From UBA1447 sp964627535 (lineage in GTDB: Bacteria; Bacillota; Clostridia; Oscillospirales; Acutalibacteraceae): a DNA stretch of 64,000 nt. The translations under genes and the position numbers were made by a program. Positions 53,249 to 62,176 of the stretch are shown in pieces; position 1 is the first letter of the stretch; the number at the start of each line of letters is the position of its first letter. Under the pieces are notes generated by a model. The model had not been told where the DNA came from. It searched no databases and was given only the letters and a program-made list of their open reading frames with translations. The stretch spans positions 117,362 to 181,361 of the forward strand of contig CAZVJW010000001.1 of NCBI GenBank assembly GCA_964627535.1, in the 5' to 3' direction.

Positions 53249-54586
53249 TCAAACAACATCCACAACTGATACCTGTAATGAAACAGTCGTCGTAAATAAA
53301 TTCGCATCAAAGCTGTAATCCAATTGCCCTGCGTATTTTTCAGCAATACTTTTTATAATCTCCATCCCGAAGCCGTGTGACTTTCTATCCTTTTTAGCGG
53401 TGATAAGCTTGCCGTTCTCAATAACCGGATTCCCGAATTTTGGATTGGTTACTTTAATAATCAAATACCCTGATTTAACCGTGGATTTTACCGAGATAAT
53501 TTTCTTCTGTGATTCCGATACCTTCCTGCAAGCCTCGATGGCGTTATTTAGAATATTTGAAAAAACGCCGCACAAATCAGCTTTTTCAACTGTAATGCTG
53601 TTGGGTACTTCAAGTGCGGTTTCTATGATTATACCTTCATTTGACGCTTGTTCTATTTTCACATTTAATATGGTATTAATAACCCTGTTTTCACAGATAA
53701 CTGGCAGTTTGATAGCGTCAATTTTTGTTTCTAATGTGCTTATCAGTTTTATTGCAGTTTCACGATCAGAATCATTATAAGCTTCGGCAAGGGCATATGC
53801 GGTTGCCAATTGGTCTTTAAAGTCATGCCTTATGGCGCTTATTTCACGATCGTGGTGCTGCATAAGGCTGTAATATTCCGCGTCCGTTTCCCGCAGGTTT
53901 TCAAGAATTGCCAACTTTTGTTGAATTTCACTTTTTTCATTCATCTGCCATAACACATTAAAAATATACACATTTGATGCAATCGCAAAAACAACAGCTA
54001 CCATTTCAAAAGCAATAAACGAAACCGAAACATGGCTGATATCCTTAAAAAAGGTACCAACCAGTAAGAGAATTTGTGTTACCGGAAATAGTATGAACAA
54101 AGGCAGTTGTCCAATAGAGAGATTCAATTTAAGTTTTCTTATAAAAAAAACAGCAATTGTGCTGAAACTAAGAAATACAATCTCAAAAAACATTAGAGAT
54201 ATTATTCGTTCAACCGAATAATCGCTGTAAGACAATGAGCTGCTGCTCCCCCATAAGAAATTAAAAAAGAACATAGTAAAAATGTCGGAGATCACCATCA
54301 AAAGAAATTTAAAAATAACAACAAACAATTTATAAGATCGTTTATTGTTATACATAAATAAAATATACAACAAATCAAAAACTATAAAAATCGGAGCTTT
54401 TAATGCCACGAGTGTTTTAAATGAATATGTACCAATAGTTATACCTACGAAACAAATAGAATAGACGATCGCGGTCATCAGCCTGCTGCGCTTGGGGGTA
54501 AGCAATGCCGAAATCAGCAAGGTATACAGAATCACCTGGATAATATTGTTTATCCATTCCAAAATAATCAGCGAAGTTAAATTCAT
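53249..54586 (-). CDS. Sensor histidine kinase, GHKL/AgrC-like
   Basis: A 445-residue membrane sensor. Six helices fill residues 5-210, a layout used by peptide-sensing AgrC kinases. The phosphorylation box reads HDREISAIRHDFKDQLA (His in IRHDF), the N box is FSNILNNAIEACRK and the G box is GFGMEIIKSIAEKYAG. The ATG at 54586 follows GGGGGGGAAAAT and overlaps the stop of the response regulator by four bases (ATGA), so the two are coupled. The signal is unknown; there is no agrB- or agrD-like gene nearby. Confidence 0.88.
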   Translation of the reverse strand: MNLTSLIILEWINNIIQVILYTLLISALLTPKRSRLMTAIVYSICFVGITIGTYSFKTLVALKAPIFIVFDLLYILFMYNNKRSYKLFVVIFKFLLMVISDIFTMFFFNFLWGSSSSLSYSDYSVERIISLMFFEIVFLSFSTIAVFFIRKLKLNLSIGQLPLFILFPVTQILLLVGTFFKDISHVSVSFIAFEMVAVVFAIASNVYIFNVLWQMNEKSEIQQKLAILENLRETDAEYYSLMQHHDREISAIRHDFKDQLATAYALAEAYNDSDRETAIKLISTLETKIDAIKLPVICENRVINTILNVKIEQASNEGIIIETALEVPNSITVEKADLCGVFSNILNNAIEACRKVSESQKKIISVKSTVKSGYLIIKVTNPKFGNPVIENGKLITAKKDRKSHGFGMEIIKSIAEKYAGQLDYSFDANLFTTTVSLQVSVVDVV

Positions 54587-55296
54587 ATTTTCCCCCCCAA
54601 ATATTTTAAAAAGCTGCATTTAGCGTCTGCAAACCTTGGTCTGCTTACCGGAACAACTTCTCCGCTATACAGCATAACCGAACTGGCATTAAAGCTTTTA
54701 ATGCGATCCATATTAACAATATAACTCTGGTGGCACCGTAAAAAGTTATAGGGTAACTTACTTGATATATCACTTAGTTTACTGCGTGAACTAAAGACAG
54801 CTCCACTGCTGTCATGTACATGTATTATGCGTTCGATACTTTCTATGTATTTTATTGTTTCTGTCCTTAGATTAACGATGCCGTTTTTCGTGATCAGCGT
54901 TAAAACGGTTCTTTTTTCTTTTTCTATTATATCATTAATTTTTAAAAGTGCGTCAATGACTTTCATTTTATCTAAAGGTTTTACAAGAAAATATGATGGT
55001 TCAGTTTTAAAAATATCCTTCGCATATTCAATGAAACCTGTTAGAAAAATCACTTTAATATGCGGATACTTTTCCTTTATCATTTTAGCGATATCAATCC
55101 CATTTTCTTTGCCAAGGTTGATATCTAAAACAACGACATCCAGATTGCCCTTAATATTATCCTCAATATGCGAAACCAAAGAAAAGGCAGACGAATGCTT
55201 TGAGACGGAGTGTTCGACTTTTAACCAGTCGTTGATTATTTTTTCGAGCGAATTTAATACGGTTTCATTGTCATCGCAGAGCGCAATTCTCAGCAT
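54583..55296 (-). CDS. LytTR-family response regulator
   Basis: A 237-residue two-component regulator. The receiver domain has IALCDDNETVLNSLE (acidic pair), the phosphorylated Asp in DVVVLDINLGKENG and Lys in FLVKPLDKM. The C-terminal LytTR DNA-binding domain (about 135-237) includes YNFLRCHQSYIVNMDRIKSF. The ATG at 55296 is preceded by GGAAGGAAG. It pairs with the kinase downstream and probably controls a surface or peptide-response regulon, as related AgrA/VirR-type proteins do. Confidence 0.9.
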   Translation of the reverse strand: MLRIALCDDNETVLNSLEKIINDWLKVEHSVSKHSSAFSLVSHIEDNIKGNLDVVVLDINLGKENGIDIAKMIKEKYPHIKVIFLTGFIEYAKDIFKTEPSYFLVKPLDKMKVIDALLKINDIIEKEKRTVLTLITKNGIVNLRTETIKYIESIERIIHVHDSSGAVFSSRSKLSDISSKLPYNFLRCHQSYIVNMDRIKSFNASSVMLYSGEVVPVSRPRFADAKCSFLKYLGGKI

Positions 55297-55403
55297 ATTT
55301 CTTCCTTCCAACCAATTCTTATACAATAAAATATTCTATATTTTACTCTAACATCTAAATTCAATTTAGTCAATATTTACTATTAATTTCTTGCATAAAA
55401 ATT

Positions 55404-55439
55404 TAAGCTGTAATACCATTTTAATAGTATTGCAGCTTA
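55404..55439 (-). terminator. Terminator of the uvrB-uvrA operon
   Basis: On the minus strand TAAGCTGCAATAC pairs with GTATTACAGCTTA (one G-T pair) and is followed by AATTTTTATG. It lies 33 bases past the uvrA stop. Confidence 0.75.
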
Positions 55440-55471
55440 ATATAATAGTCAACAGAACTAATTTCATATAG

Positions 55472-58297
55472 TTATTTAAAGTACTTTTTCAGGTATTGTC
55501 CGGTGAAAGATTCTTCAACTTGAGCAACTTCCTCGGGTGTACCCTGTGCAACTATTTTCCCGCCTCTGTCGCCTCCATAGGGTCCCAAATCGATGATATA
55601 ATCAGCTGTTTTTATCACATCAAGGTTATGCTCTATAACGACAACAGTATTTCCCGCATCGACAAGTTTTTGAAGAACCTCAATAAGTCTATGTACATCC
55701 GCGGTGTGCAGACCGGTAGTCGGTTCATCTAAAATATAGATAGTTTTACCCGTGGCGCGCTTTGAAAGTTCTGTGGAAAGCTTGACGCGTTGAGCCTCAC
55801 CGCCGGACAGGGTCGGTGCCGGCTGCCCGATTTTAACATAACCAAGCCCGACATCATGTAATGTTTGCAGCTTTCGTTGAATTTTCGGTACGCTGCCAAA
55901 GAAGCTCAGCCCCTCTTCAACAGTCATTTCTAAAACATCGTAAATGTTCTTACCTTTAAACTTTACTTCCAATGTTTCCCTGTTATAACGCGCTCCTTTG
56001 CAAACCTCGCATGGGACATATATATCCGCCAAAAAGTGCATTTCGATTTTAACAATACCGTCACCCTGGCATGCTTCGCATCGCCCGCCCTTGACATTGA
56101 AAGAAAAACGGTTTGATTTATACCCTCTTGTTTTCGCGTCCATCGTGGAAGCAAACAGCTCACGGATATCGGTAAAAACGCCCGTATAGGTTGCAGGGTT
56201 TGAGCGTGGAGTGCGCCCTATCGGTGACTGGTCAATATTAATAACCTTATCCAATTCCCATATACCGGTCATTTTTTCATGCGCGCCGGCATATTTTTTT
56301 GCACCGTTAAGCTCTGCTGCGAGCTTTTTATAGAGTATTTCATTTATTAATGATGATTTTCCGGAACCCGAAACGCCTGTGACCAAGACAAACTCTCCAA
56401 GCGGGATGGTTACATCAATATTCGCAAGATTATTCTCTCTTGCCCCGAAAATCCTCAACTCCTTGCCGTTGCCCTTGCGTCTTTTTTCCGGAATCGGTAT
56501 AAAACGTTTGCCGCTTAAGTACTGACCTGTTACCGATTTTTCACATGCCATTATATCATTAAGCGTACCCGCACAGACAACCTCGCCGCCATGTATACCT
56601 GCACCGGGTCCAATATCGACAATATAATCGGCAGCACATATGGTCTCCTCATCATGTTCGACAACAATCAAAGTGTTGCCTAAATCTCTCAATCTTTTAA
56701 GCGTCAGCATCAGTTTGGCATTGTCGCACTGGTGAAGCCCGATGCTCGGTTCGTCCAAAATATACAATACACCCATCAGCGAAGACCCGATTTGAGTGGC
56801 TAAGCGTATACGCTGGCTTTCACCGCCCGAAAGACTGCCGGAGGAGCGGGCAAGGGTAAGATATTCCAGCCCGACACTGCTCAAGAAATTCATTCGTTCA
56901 CTGATTTCTTTTAAGATTGGATGCGCAATCATCTCGTCACGCTTTTTTAGTTTCAGGCTGTTAACAAACTCTATTCCCTTATTAATCGGTTTGTTTACAA
57001 ATATATCGATATTGATACCGCCGACCGTAACACCCAAGGACTCCTTTTTGAGCCTTGCGCCGTTACAGTCCGGACATTTTGTTGAGGACATGTACTGTTC
57101 GATATCCGCTCTTGCCCACTCGCTGCTTGTTTCTTTATAGCGGCGTTCAAGGTTATTTGCCAAACCTTCAAAATCCGTCAAATATGTTCCGCTGCCGTAT
57201 TCGTTGCGGCGGTGAAGCGTTATTTTTTTACCGCCGGTTCCGTACATAAGGACATCTATTGCTTGTTTGGGCAAATCTTTTACAGGCGTATCAAGAGAAA
57301 ATCCAAAATTTTCCGCAAGACCCTCATAATACATTTGAGCAATTGTTCCGCCCTCGGCAATAGACCATCCGCACGCTTTTACTGCGCCTTGCCTGATTGA
57401 AAGATTTTTATCTGGTAAAATCAAATCAGGGTCCGGTTTCATGAAAACGCTTAATCCCGTACAGGTAGGGCAAGCACCGAAAGGATTGTTGAAAGAGAAC
57501 ATACGCGGAGCAAGTTCTTCAATACTCACGCCATGCTCGGGGCACGCATAATTTTGCGAAAACAGCAGTTCTTCACTGCCGACAACATCAATCATCAGCA
57601 TCCCGCCGGAGAGTACCGTAGCGGTTTCTATTGAATCGGCAAGTCTTCCCCTAATATCATCTTGAATAACAAGGCGGTCAACAATAATTTCAATATTATG
57701 ATTTTTATTTTTATCAAGTTTAATCTCTTCAGTGAGTTCATATATACTGCCGTCAATCCGCGCGCGGACAAATCCGCTTTTTCTTGCCTGGTCAAGTTCT
57801 TTGGTATGCTCGCCTTTTCTACCCCTTACAATTGGTGACATAACCTGAAACTTAGTGCCCTTTGGTAATCCCAGCACCTTGTCGACAATATCATCAACAG
57901 TCTGACGGGATATTTCTCTGTTGCAGACCGGGCAATGCGGGATGCCTATACGGGCATACAAAAGACGCAGATAGTCATAAATTTCCGTTACGGTGCCTAC
58001 TGTTGACCGTGGATTTTTCGATGTGGTTTTCTGATCAATCGAAATTGCCGGTGAAAGCCCCTCGATATAGTCCACATTCGGTTTTTCCATCTGCCCCAAA
58101 AACTGCCGGGCGTAGGATGAAAGGGATTCGACATAGCGGCGCTGTCCCTCAGCGTAGATTGTATCAAACGCGAGCGATGATTTACCCGAGCCAGAAAGAC
58201 CGGTAAAAACAACCAGTTTATCCCGCGGGATTTCAATATCGATATTTTTCAGGTTGTGCTCCCTGGCACCTTTGACAATTAGATTTTTTTGCGGCAA
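55472..58297 (-). CDS. uvrA: Excinuclease ABC subunit A
   Basis: A 941-residue damage-recognition ATPase of nucleotide excision repair. Two ABC units are evident: FTGLSGSGKSSLAFDTIYAE (first Walker A) and VTGVSGSGKSSLINEILY (second), with signatures LSGGESQRIRLATQ and LSGGEAQRVKLSTEL, and Cys clusters for zinc (CPVCNREI; CPDCNGARL; CEACQGDG to CEVCKGARY). The start is TTG at 58297 with GGAGGGA eight bases upstream. It follows uvrB by 40 bases. Confidence 0.98.
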   Translation of the reverse strand: MPQKNLIVKGAREHNLKNIDIEIPRDKLVVFTGLSGSGKSSLAFDTIYAEGQRRYVESLSSYARQFLGQMEKPNVDYIEGLSPAISIDQKTTSKNPRSTVGTVTEIYDYLRLLYARIGIPHCPVCNREISRQTVDDIVDKVLGLPKGTKFQVMSPIVRGRKGEHTKELDQARKSGFVRARIDGSIYELTEEIKLDKNKNHNIEIIVDRLVIQDDIRGRLADSIETATVLSGGMLMIDVVGSEELLFSQNYACPEHGVSIEELAPRMFSFNNPFGACPTCTGLSVFMKPDPDLILPDKNLSIRQGAVKACGWSIAEGGTIAQMYYEGLAENFGFSLDTPVKDLPKQAIDVLMYGTGGKKITLHRRNEYGSGTYLTDFEGLANNLERRYKETSSEWARADIEQYMSSTKCPDCNGARLKKESLGVTVGGINIDIFVNKPINKGIEFVNSLKLKKRDEMIAHPILKEISERMNFLSSVGLEYLTLARSSGSLSGGESQRIRLATQIGSSLMGVLYILDEPSIGLHQCDNAKLMLTLKRLRDLGNTLIVVEHDEETICAADYIVDIGPGAGIHGGEVVCAGTLNDIMACEKSVTGQYLSGKRFIPIPEKRRKGNGKELRIFGARENNLANIDVTIPLGEFVLVTGVSGSGKSSLINEILYKKLAAELNGAKKYAGAHEKMTGIWELDKVINIDQSPIGRTPRSNPATYTGVFTDIRELFASTMDAKTRGYKSNRFSFNVKGGRCEACQGDGIVKIEMHFLADIYVPCEVCKGARYNRETLEVKFKGKNIYDVLEMTVEEGLSFFGSVPKIQRKLQTLHDVGLGYVKIGQPAPTLSGGEAQRVKLSTELSKRATGKTIYILDEPTTGLHTADVHRLIEVLQKLVDAGNTVVVIEHNLDVIKTADYIIDLGPYGGDRGGKIVAQGTPEEVAQVEESFTGQYLKKYFK

Positions 58298-58337
58298 TAC
58301 AATTCCCTCCGGTAGTTACATTGTAAAATTACACGGT

Positions 58338-60296
58338 TTATTTTCCGCTTCTTATTTTTTCGATTTTATCCCGCAGATATGCCGCATGCTCGAATTCCAG
58401 TATTTTTGCGGCAGCTTTCATTTCGGCGGTGAGACTGATAATAAGCTGTTCTTTTTCTCTTGCGCTCATCTTTTTAACCGGTTTTTCATCATCGGTTTTA
58501 CTTGAAATTTCAAGAATGTTACGGACATCCTTGATAATTGTTGTCGGTGTTATGCCGTTCGCCTCGTTGTATTTTTTTTGCTTTTCACGGCGGCGATCGG
58601 TTTCTTTAATCGCCCGCTCCATGGACGGTGTCACATGGTCGGCATACATAATAACCTCGCCCCCTGAATTTCTTGCTGCCCTGCCCGTTGTCTGAATAAG
58701 AGCGGTTTCGGAACGCAGGAAGCCTTCTTTGTCGGCATCGAGAATAATGACGAGGGATACCTCCGGAAGATCCAGCCCTTCGCGCAGAAGATTTATGCCC
58801 ACAAGCACATCAAACTCGCCAAGACGCAAATCCCGTATTATTTCCATACGCTCAATTGTTTCGACATCGTGGTGCATATATCGCACTCTTATACCGATAT
58901 TATCAAGATAATCGGTTAAATCCTCTGCCATTTTCTTGGTTAGTGTAGTTATAAGTGTCCTTTCTTTGCGTTCGCTTCTGATATTAACCTCTGAAATCAA
59001 ATCCTCAATTTGCCCCTCGGTCGGTTTTACCGTGATAACGGGATCCAAAAGCCCTGTGGGCCGGATAACCTGCTCGACAATTCGAGCGCTTTTTTCTTTT
59101 TCAAAATCGCCCGGAGTTGCGCTGACAAATATCTTCTGCCCAACCCGTTCGTAAAATTCATCGAATGTCAGCGGACGGTTGTCATAAGCAGAGGGCAGAC
59201 GGAAGCCGTATTCAATAAGGCTTTCCTTGCGGGATCGGTCACCGCCGTACATACCCCTTACCTGCGGAATACTGACATGGGATTCATCAACAAAAAGCAC
59301 AAAATCATCCGGGAAATAATTAAGCAAGGTGAACGGGGGCGAACCGGCTTCTCTGCCGGACATCACCCTCGAATAATTTTCAATTCCTTTACAAAAACCG
59401 GTTTCCTGCAGCATTTCAATGTCATATTCCGTACGCTGACGGATTCGCTGTGCTTCAAGGAGCTTTCCCTTGCTCTCGAAATAAGCTACTCTTTCAAGCA
59501 TTTCTTCCTTGATGGAAGCCATAGATGCTTCCAGTTTTTCCGGAGGAATGACATAGTGGGAAGCGGGATATACCGCAACATGTGAGAGAATACCTTTAAC
59601 ATCTCCCGTCAGAGCGTGTATTTCGCTGATACGTTCAATTTCATCGCCGAAAAATTCAATTCTGACTGCATTTTCATTTGAATAAACCGGAAATATTTCG
59701 ACAACATCGCCGTGAACCCTGAATTTGTTGCGTGTAAAACTGATATCGTTTCGCTCATATTGGATTTCAACCAATTTTTGAATAAAATCGTCACGCTTTT
59801 TATGCATCCCCGGACGCAAGGAAATTACCATACTGCGATAATCAATAGGATTGCCAAGGCTGTATATACATGAAACGCTTGACACAATAATGACATCCCT
59901 CCGCTCTGAAAGCGCGGAAGTTGCGGAATGGCGCAGTTTATCAATCTCCTCATTTATCGCCGAGTCTTTTTCTATATAGGTATCCGTTGTTGGCAGGTAT
60001 GCTTCCGGCTGATAATAGTCGTAGTAACTGACAAAGTATTCAACTGCGTTCTCTGGAAAGAACTCTCTAAACTCGCTGCAAAGCTGGGCGGCAAGTGTTT
60101 TATTGTGCGCCAAAACAAGCGCAGGCCGGTTGACCCTCGCAAGAACATTAGCCATTGTGAAAGTTTTCCCCGAACCTGTAACACCCAGAAGTGTTTGCTC
60201 CGTTTCACCGCCGTTCAGCCCTTTAACAAGCTGTTCGATAGCTTCGGGTTGGTCACCTGTAGGTGAAAAGTTAGAATGCAGAATGAATTTATCCAT
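58338..60296 (-). CDS. uvrB: Excinuclease ABC subunit B
   Basis: A 652-residue helicase-like repair protein. It shows GVTGSGKTFTMANVLA (Walker A), the beta-hairpin YYDYYQPEAYLP that opens DNA, LLREGLDLPEVSLV in the helicase region and a C-terminal UVR domain (KILEFEHAAYLRDKIEKI) that contacts UvrC. GGAGAA precedes the ATG. UvrC is not in the window. Confidence 0.98.
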   Translation of the reverse strand: MDKFILHSNFSPTGDQPEAIEQLVKGLNGGETEQTLLGVTGSGKTFTMANVLARVNRPALVLAHNKTLAAQLCSEFREFFPENAVEYFVSYYDYYQPEAYLPTTDTYIEKDSAINEEIDKLRHSATSALSERRDVIIVSSVSCIYSLGNPIDYRSMVISLRPGMHKKRDDFIQKLVEIQYERNDISFTRNKFRVHGDVVEIFPVYSNENAVRIEFFGDEIERISEIHALTGDVKGILSHVAVYPASHYVIPPEKLEASMASIKEEMLERVAYFESKGKLLEAQRIRQRTEYDIEMLQETGFCKGIENYSRVMSGREAGSPPFTLLNYFPDDFVLFVDESHVSIPQVRGMYGGDRSRKESLIEYGFRLPSAYDNRPLTFDEFYERVGQKIFVSATPGDFEKEKSARIVEQVIRPTGLLDPVITVKPTEGQIEDLISEVNIRSERKERTLITTLTKKMAEDLTDYLDNIGIRVRYMHHDVETIERMEIIRDLRLGEFDVLVGINLLREGLDLPEVSLVIILDADKEGFLRSETALIQTTGRAARNSGGEVIMYADHVTPSMERAIKETDRRREKQKKYNEANGITPTTIIKDVRNILEISSKTDDEKPVKKMSAREKEQLIISLTAEMKAAAKILEFEHAAYLRDKIEKIRSGK

Positions 60297-60333
60297 GCGA
60301 ATTCTCCGTGCAATTAATTATTTCAATTTTAAA

Positions 60334-60918
60334 TCACGGCTTTTTGCGGCTTCCGGGCTTTACCAATTCCAAATTGCCTTCTTTACAAAGCGGGCAGTCC
60401 ACAGATTCCCATGAAGTGACCTCCGCAGAATAAACCGCTTTGAACGGAACCCCGAAATCTATTTTTCCTCCGGTACGGTCGACGATTGAACCGACACCGG
60501 CCACGATACCTCCGGCAATTTTAACAAGCTCAATGACTTCTTTAACGGAACCACCCGTCGTCACAACATCCTCGACAACCAATACTCTCTGCCCCGGCTC
60601 AATAACAAAACCTCGGCGCAGTACCATTGCCCCGGTTTCATCCCGTTCGGTAAAAAAGTTTTCACAGCCTATATGACGGCTGACCTCATAAGCCATTTGA
60701 ACTGCGCCCATAGCAGGGCCGATGACAAGCTGAATATTATCCTTACCGTAAAGATCCGCAAGAGCGGAGCACAGTTCTTCGCTGTATTTTGTGTTTCTGA
60801 ATATTCTTGCACATTGTAAATACTTGTTGCTGTGCCTGCCGGAAGTGAGTAAAAAATGACCTTCTAAAAGCACTCCGGCTTCTTTGAGAATATCGGTGAC
60901 CCTTTTACTGTCAAGCAT
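60334..60918 (-). CDS. pyrE: Orotate phosphoribosyltransferase
   Basis: A 194-residue enzyme that joins orotate to PRPP in pyrimidine synthesis. The PRPP motif VLVVEDVVTTGGSVKE is present, as are HFLLTSGRHSNKYLQ at the start and IGPAMGAVQMAYE. GGAGGAA precedes the ATG. It heads the pyrE-uvrB-uvrA run; the functional link with repair is not obvious. Confidence 0.93.
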   Translation of the reverse strand: MLDSKRVTDILKEAGVLLEGHFLLTSGRHSNKYLQCARIFRNTKYSEELCSALADLYGKDNIQLVIGPAMGAVQMAYEVSRHIGCENFFTERDETGAMVLRRGFVIEPGQRVLVVEDVVTTGGSVKEVIELVKIAGGIVAGVGSIVDRTGGKIDFGVPFKAVYSAEVTSWESVDCPLCKEGNLELVKPGSRKKP

Positions 60919-60977
60919 AGTAATTCCTCCATACCAATTTTTGATATTGAATAATAGTATACACTACAATTTATCTT

Positions 60978-61004
60978 TTGAAAAGCATGTATTTGTGTTA
61001 TAAT
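60978..61004 (+). promoter_or_regulatory. Possible promoter of the pseudouridine synthase gene
   Basis: TATAAT at 60999-61004 is a perfect -10 box. TTGAAA at 60978-60983 gives a short 15-base spacer, so the -35 is uncertain. Confidence 0.5.
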
Positions 61005-61048
61005 AGATTTTATTAAGATTTCGGAAAGTCGTAAAAGGAGACATCAAT

Positions 61049-62023
61049 CTGAAAAGTTTTTTAATAAACGAGAACGACGCGAACCAGAGACTCGACAAGT
61101 TTGTCACCAAAAGCCTGCCCGGTATGCCTGTCGCGCTGATTTATAAGTATATCCGTTTGAAACGAATAAAAATCAACGGAAAACGAGCTGAAATCTCATC
61201 AAGGCTGGAAACCGGTGATTTGATTGAAATGTATATAAATGATGAGTTTTTCGTGCAACCGGAAAACCGGTACGATTTTCTTGCTGCCTCTAAAAAGCTT
61301 AATATATTATATGAGGACGAAAACATCATGCTTCTCGATAAAAGCGTGGGGCTTCTATCTCATCCGGATGAGAACGAGTATACGGACACGCTTATAACAA
61401 GAGTTAAACGCTACCTTTTTGAGCAGGGCGGGTACAACCCTGCCGATGAAAATTCTTTCGTTCCCGCTCTTGTCAACAGGATTGACAGGAACACAGGTGG
61501 AATAGTTATAGCGGCTAAAAATGCCGAGGCATTACGTTTTTTAAACGCAAAAATGAAGAGCCGCGAGCTTCATAAATATTATCTTTGTGTTGTGCACGGA
61601 ATTATGCCCTGCGGCGAGGGCTTACTTGAGGGTTGGCTTCACAAAGATGAAGAAAATAACAAGGTTAAGATTTACCACAAGCAACGTGAAAACAGCAAAG
61701 AAATTAAAACCGTATATCGGGTTCTTAAATATGAAAACGGGTTAAGCCTTCTTGAAGTCAAGCTCCTAACAGGGCGGACACATCAAATCAGAGCTCATTT
61801 CGCCTATATTGGACATCCGTTGCTTGGTGACGGAAAATACGGAAGCAATACCAAAAACCTCACATTGGGTTATAAAAAGCAATTTTTATATTCATATAAA
61901 CTTATATTTGACTTTGTATCAGATGCGGGATGCTTTGAATACCTGAACCACCGCAGTTTTGAAGTTGAAAATGTTTGGTTTGCGAACAACTTCCCCCAGG
62001 ATATTCTTTCGGGCAAAATATAA
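61049..62023 (+). CDS. RluA-type rRNA pseudouridine synthase, apparent CTG start
   Basis: A 324-residue enzyme that turns specific uridines of rRNA into pseudouridine. An N-terminal S4 domain starts at NQRLDKFVTKSLPG, and the catalytic motif is VNRIDRNTGGIVIAAK (Asp in RID), followed by LTGRTHQIRAHFAYIGHPLL. The first ATG in frame (61124) would remove half of the S4 domain. Upstream of it the frame holds no ATG, GTG or TTG, but AAAGGAG at 61034-61040 is followed after eight bases by CTG (61049), which yields a full-length family member. CTG is therefore the likely start. Confidence 0.85.
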   Translation: MKSFLINENDANQRLDKFVTKSLPGMPVALIYKYIRLKRIKINGKRAEISSRLETGDLIEMYINDEFFVQPENRYDFLAASKKLNILYEDENIMLLDKSVGLLSHPDENEYTDTLITRVKRYLFEQGGYNPADENSFVPALVNRIDRNTGGIVIAAKNAEALRFLNAKMKSRELHKYYLCVVHGIMPCGEGLLEGWLHKDEENNKVKIYHKQRENSKEIKTVYRVLKYENGLSLLEVKLLTGRTHQIRAHFAYIGHPLLGDGKYGSNTKNLTLGYKKQFLYSYKLIFDFVSDAGCFEYLNHRSFEVENVWFANNFPQDILSGKI

Positions 62024-62176
62024 TGTTGCCGCCTTTTGTCGAAATTGTAAATTTTTTATAATAAAGAGTATATTAAAAAATTGTCTCTTGTAAAATATCA
62101 TAAAATAGTTTAATATATATGCGTTATGCCGATATGAGTTGTCGGATATTAATATTTTTGAAAAGGATGTAGAACA

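Noticed and set aside
55404..55439. Hairpin after uvrA as another palindromic element
   Set aside because: It contains AATACTATT as in the nested 30-bp unit, but lacks the TACTA ends and has no matching TNA flanks. It has a T-run and fits an ordinary terminator.
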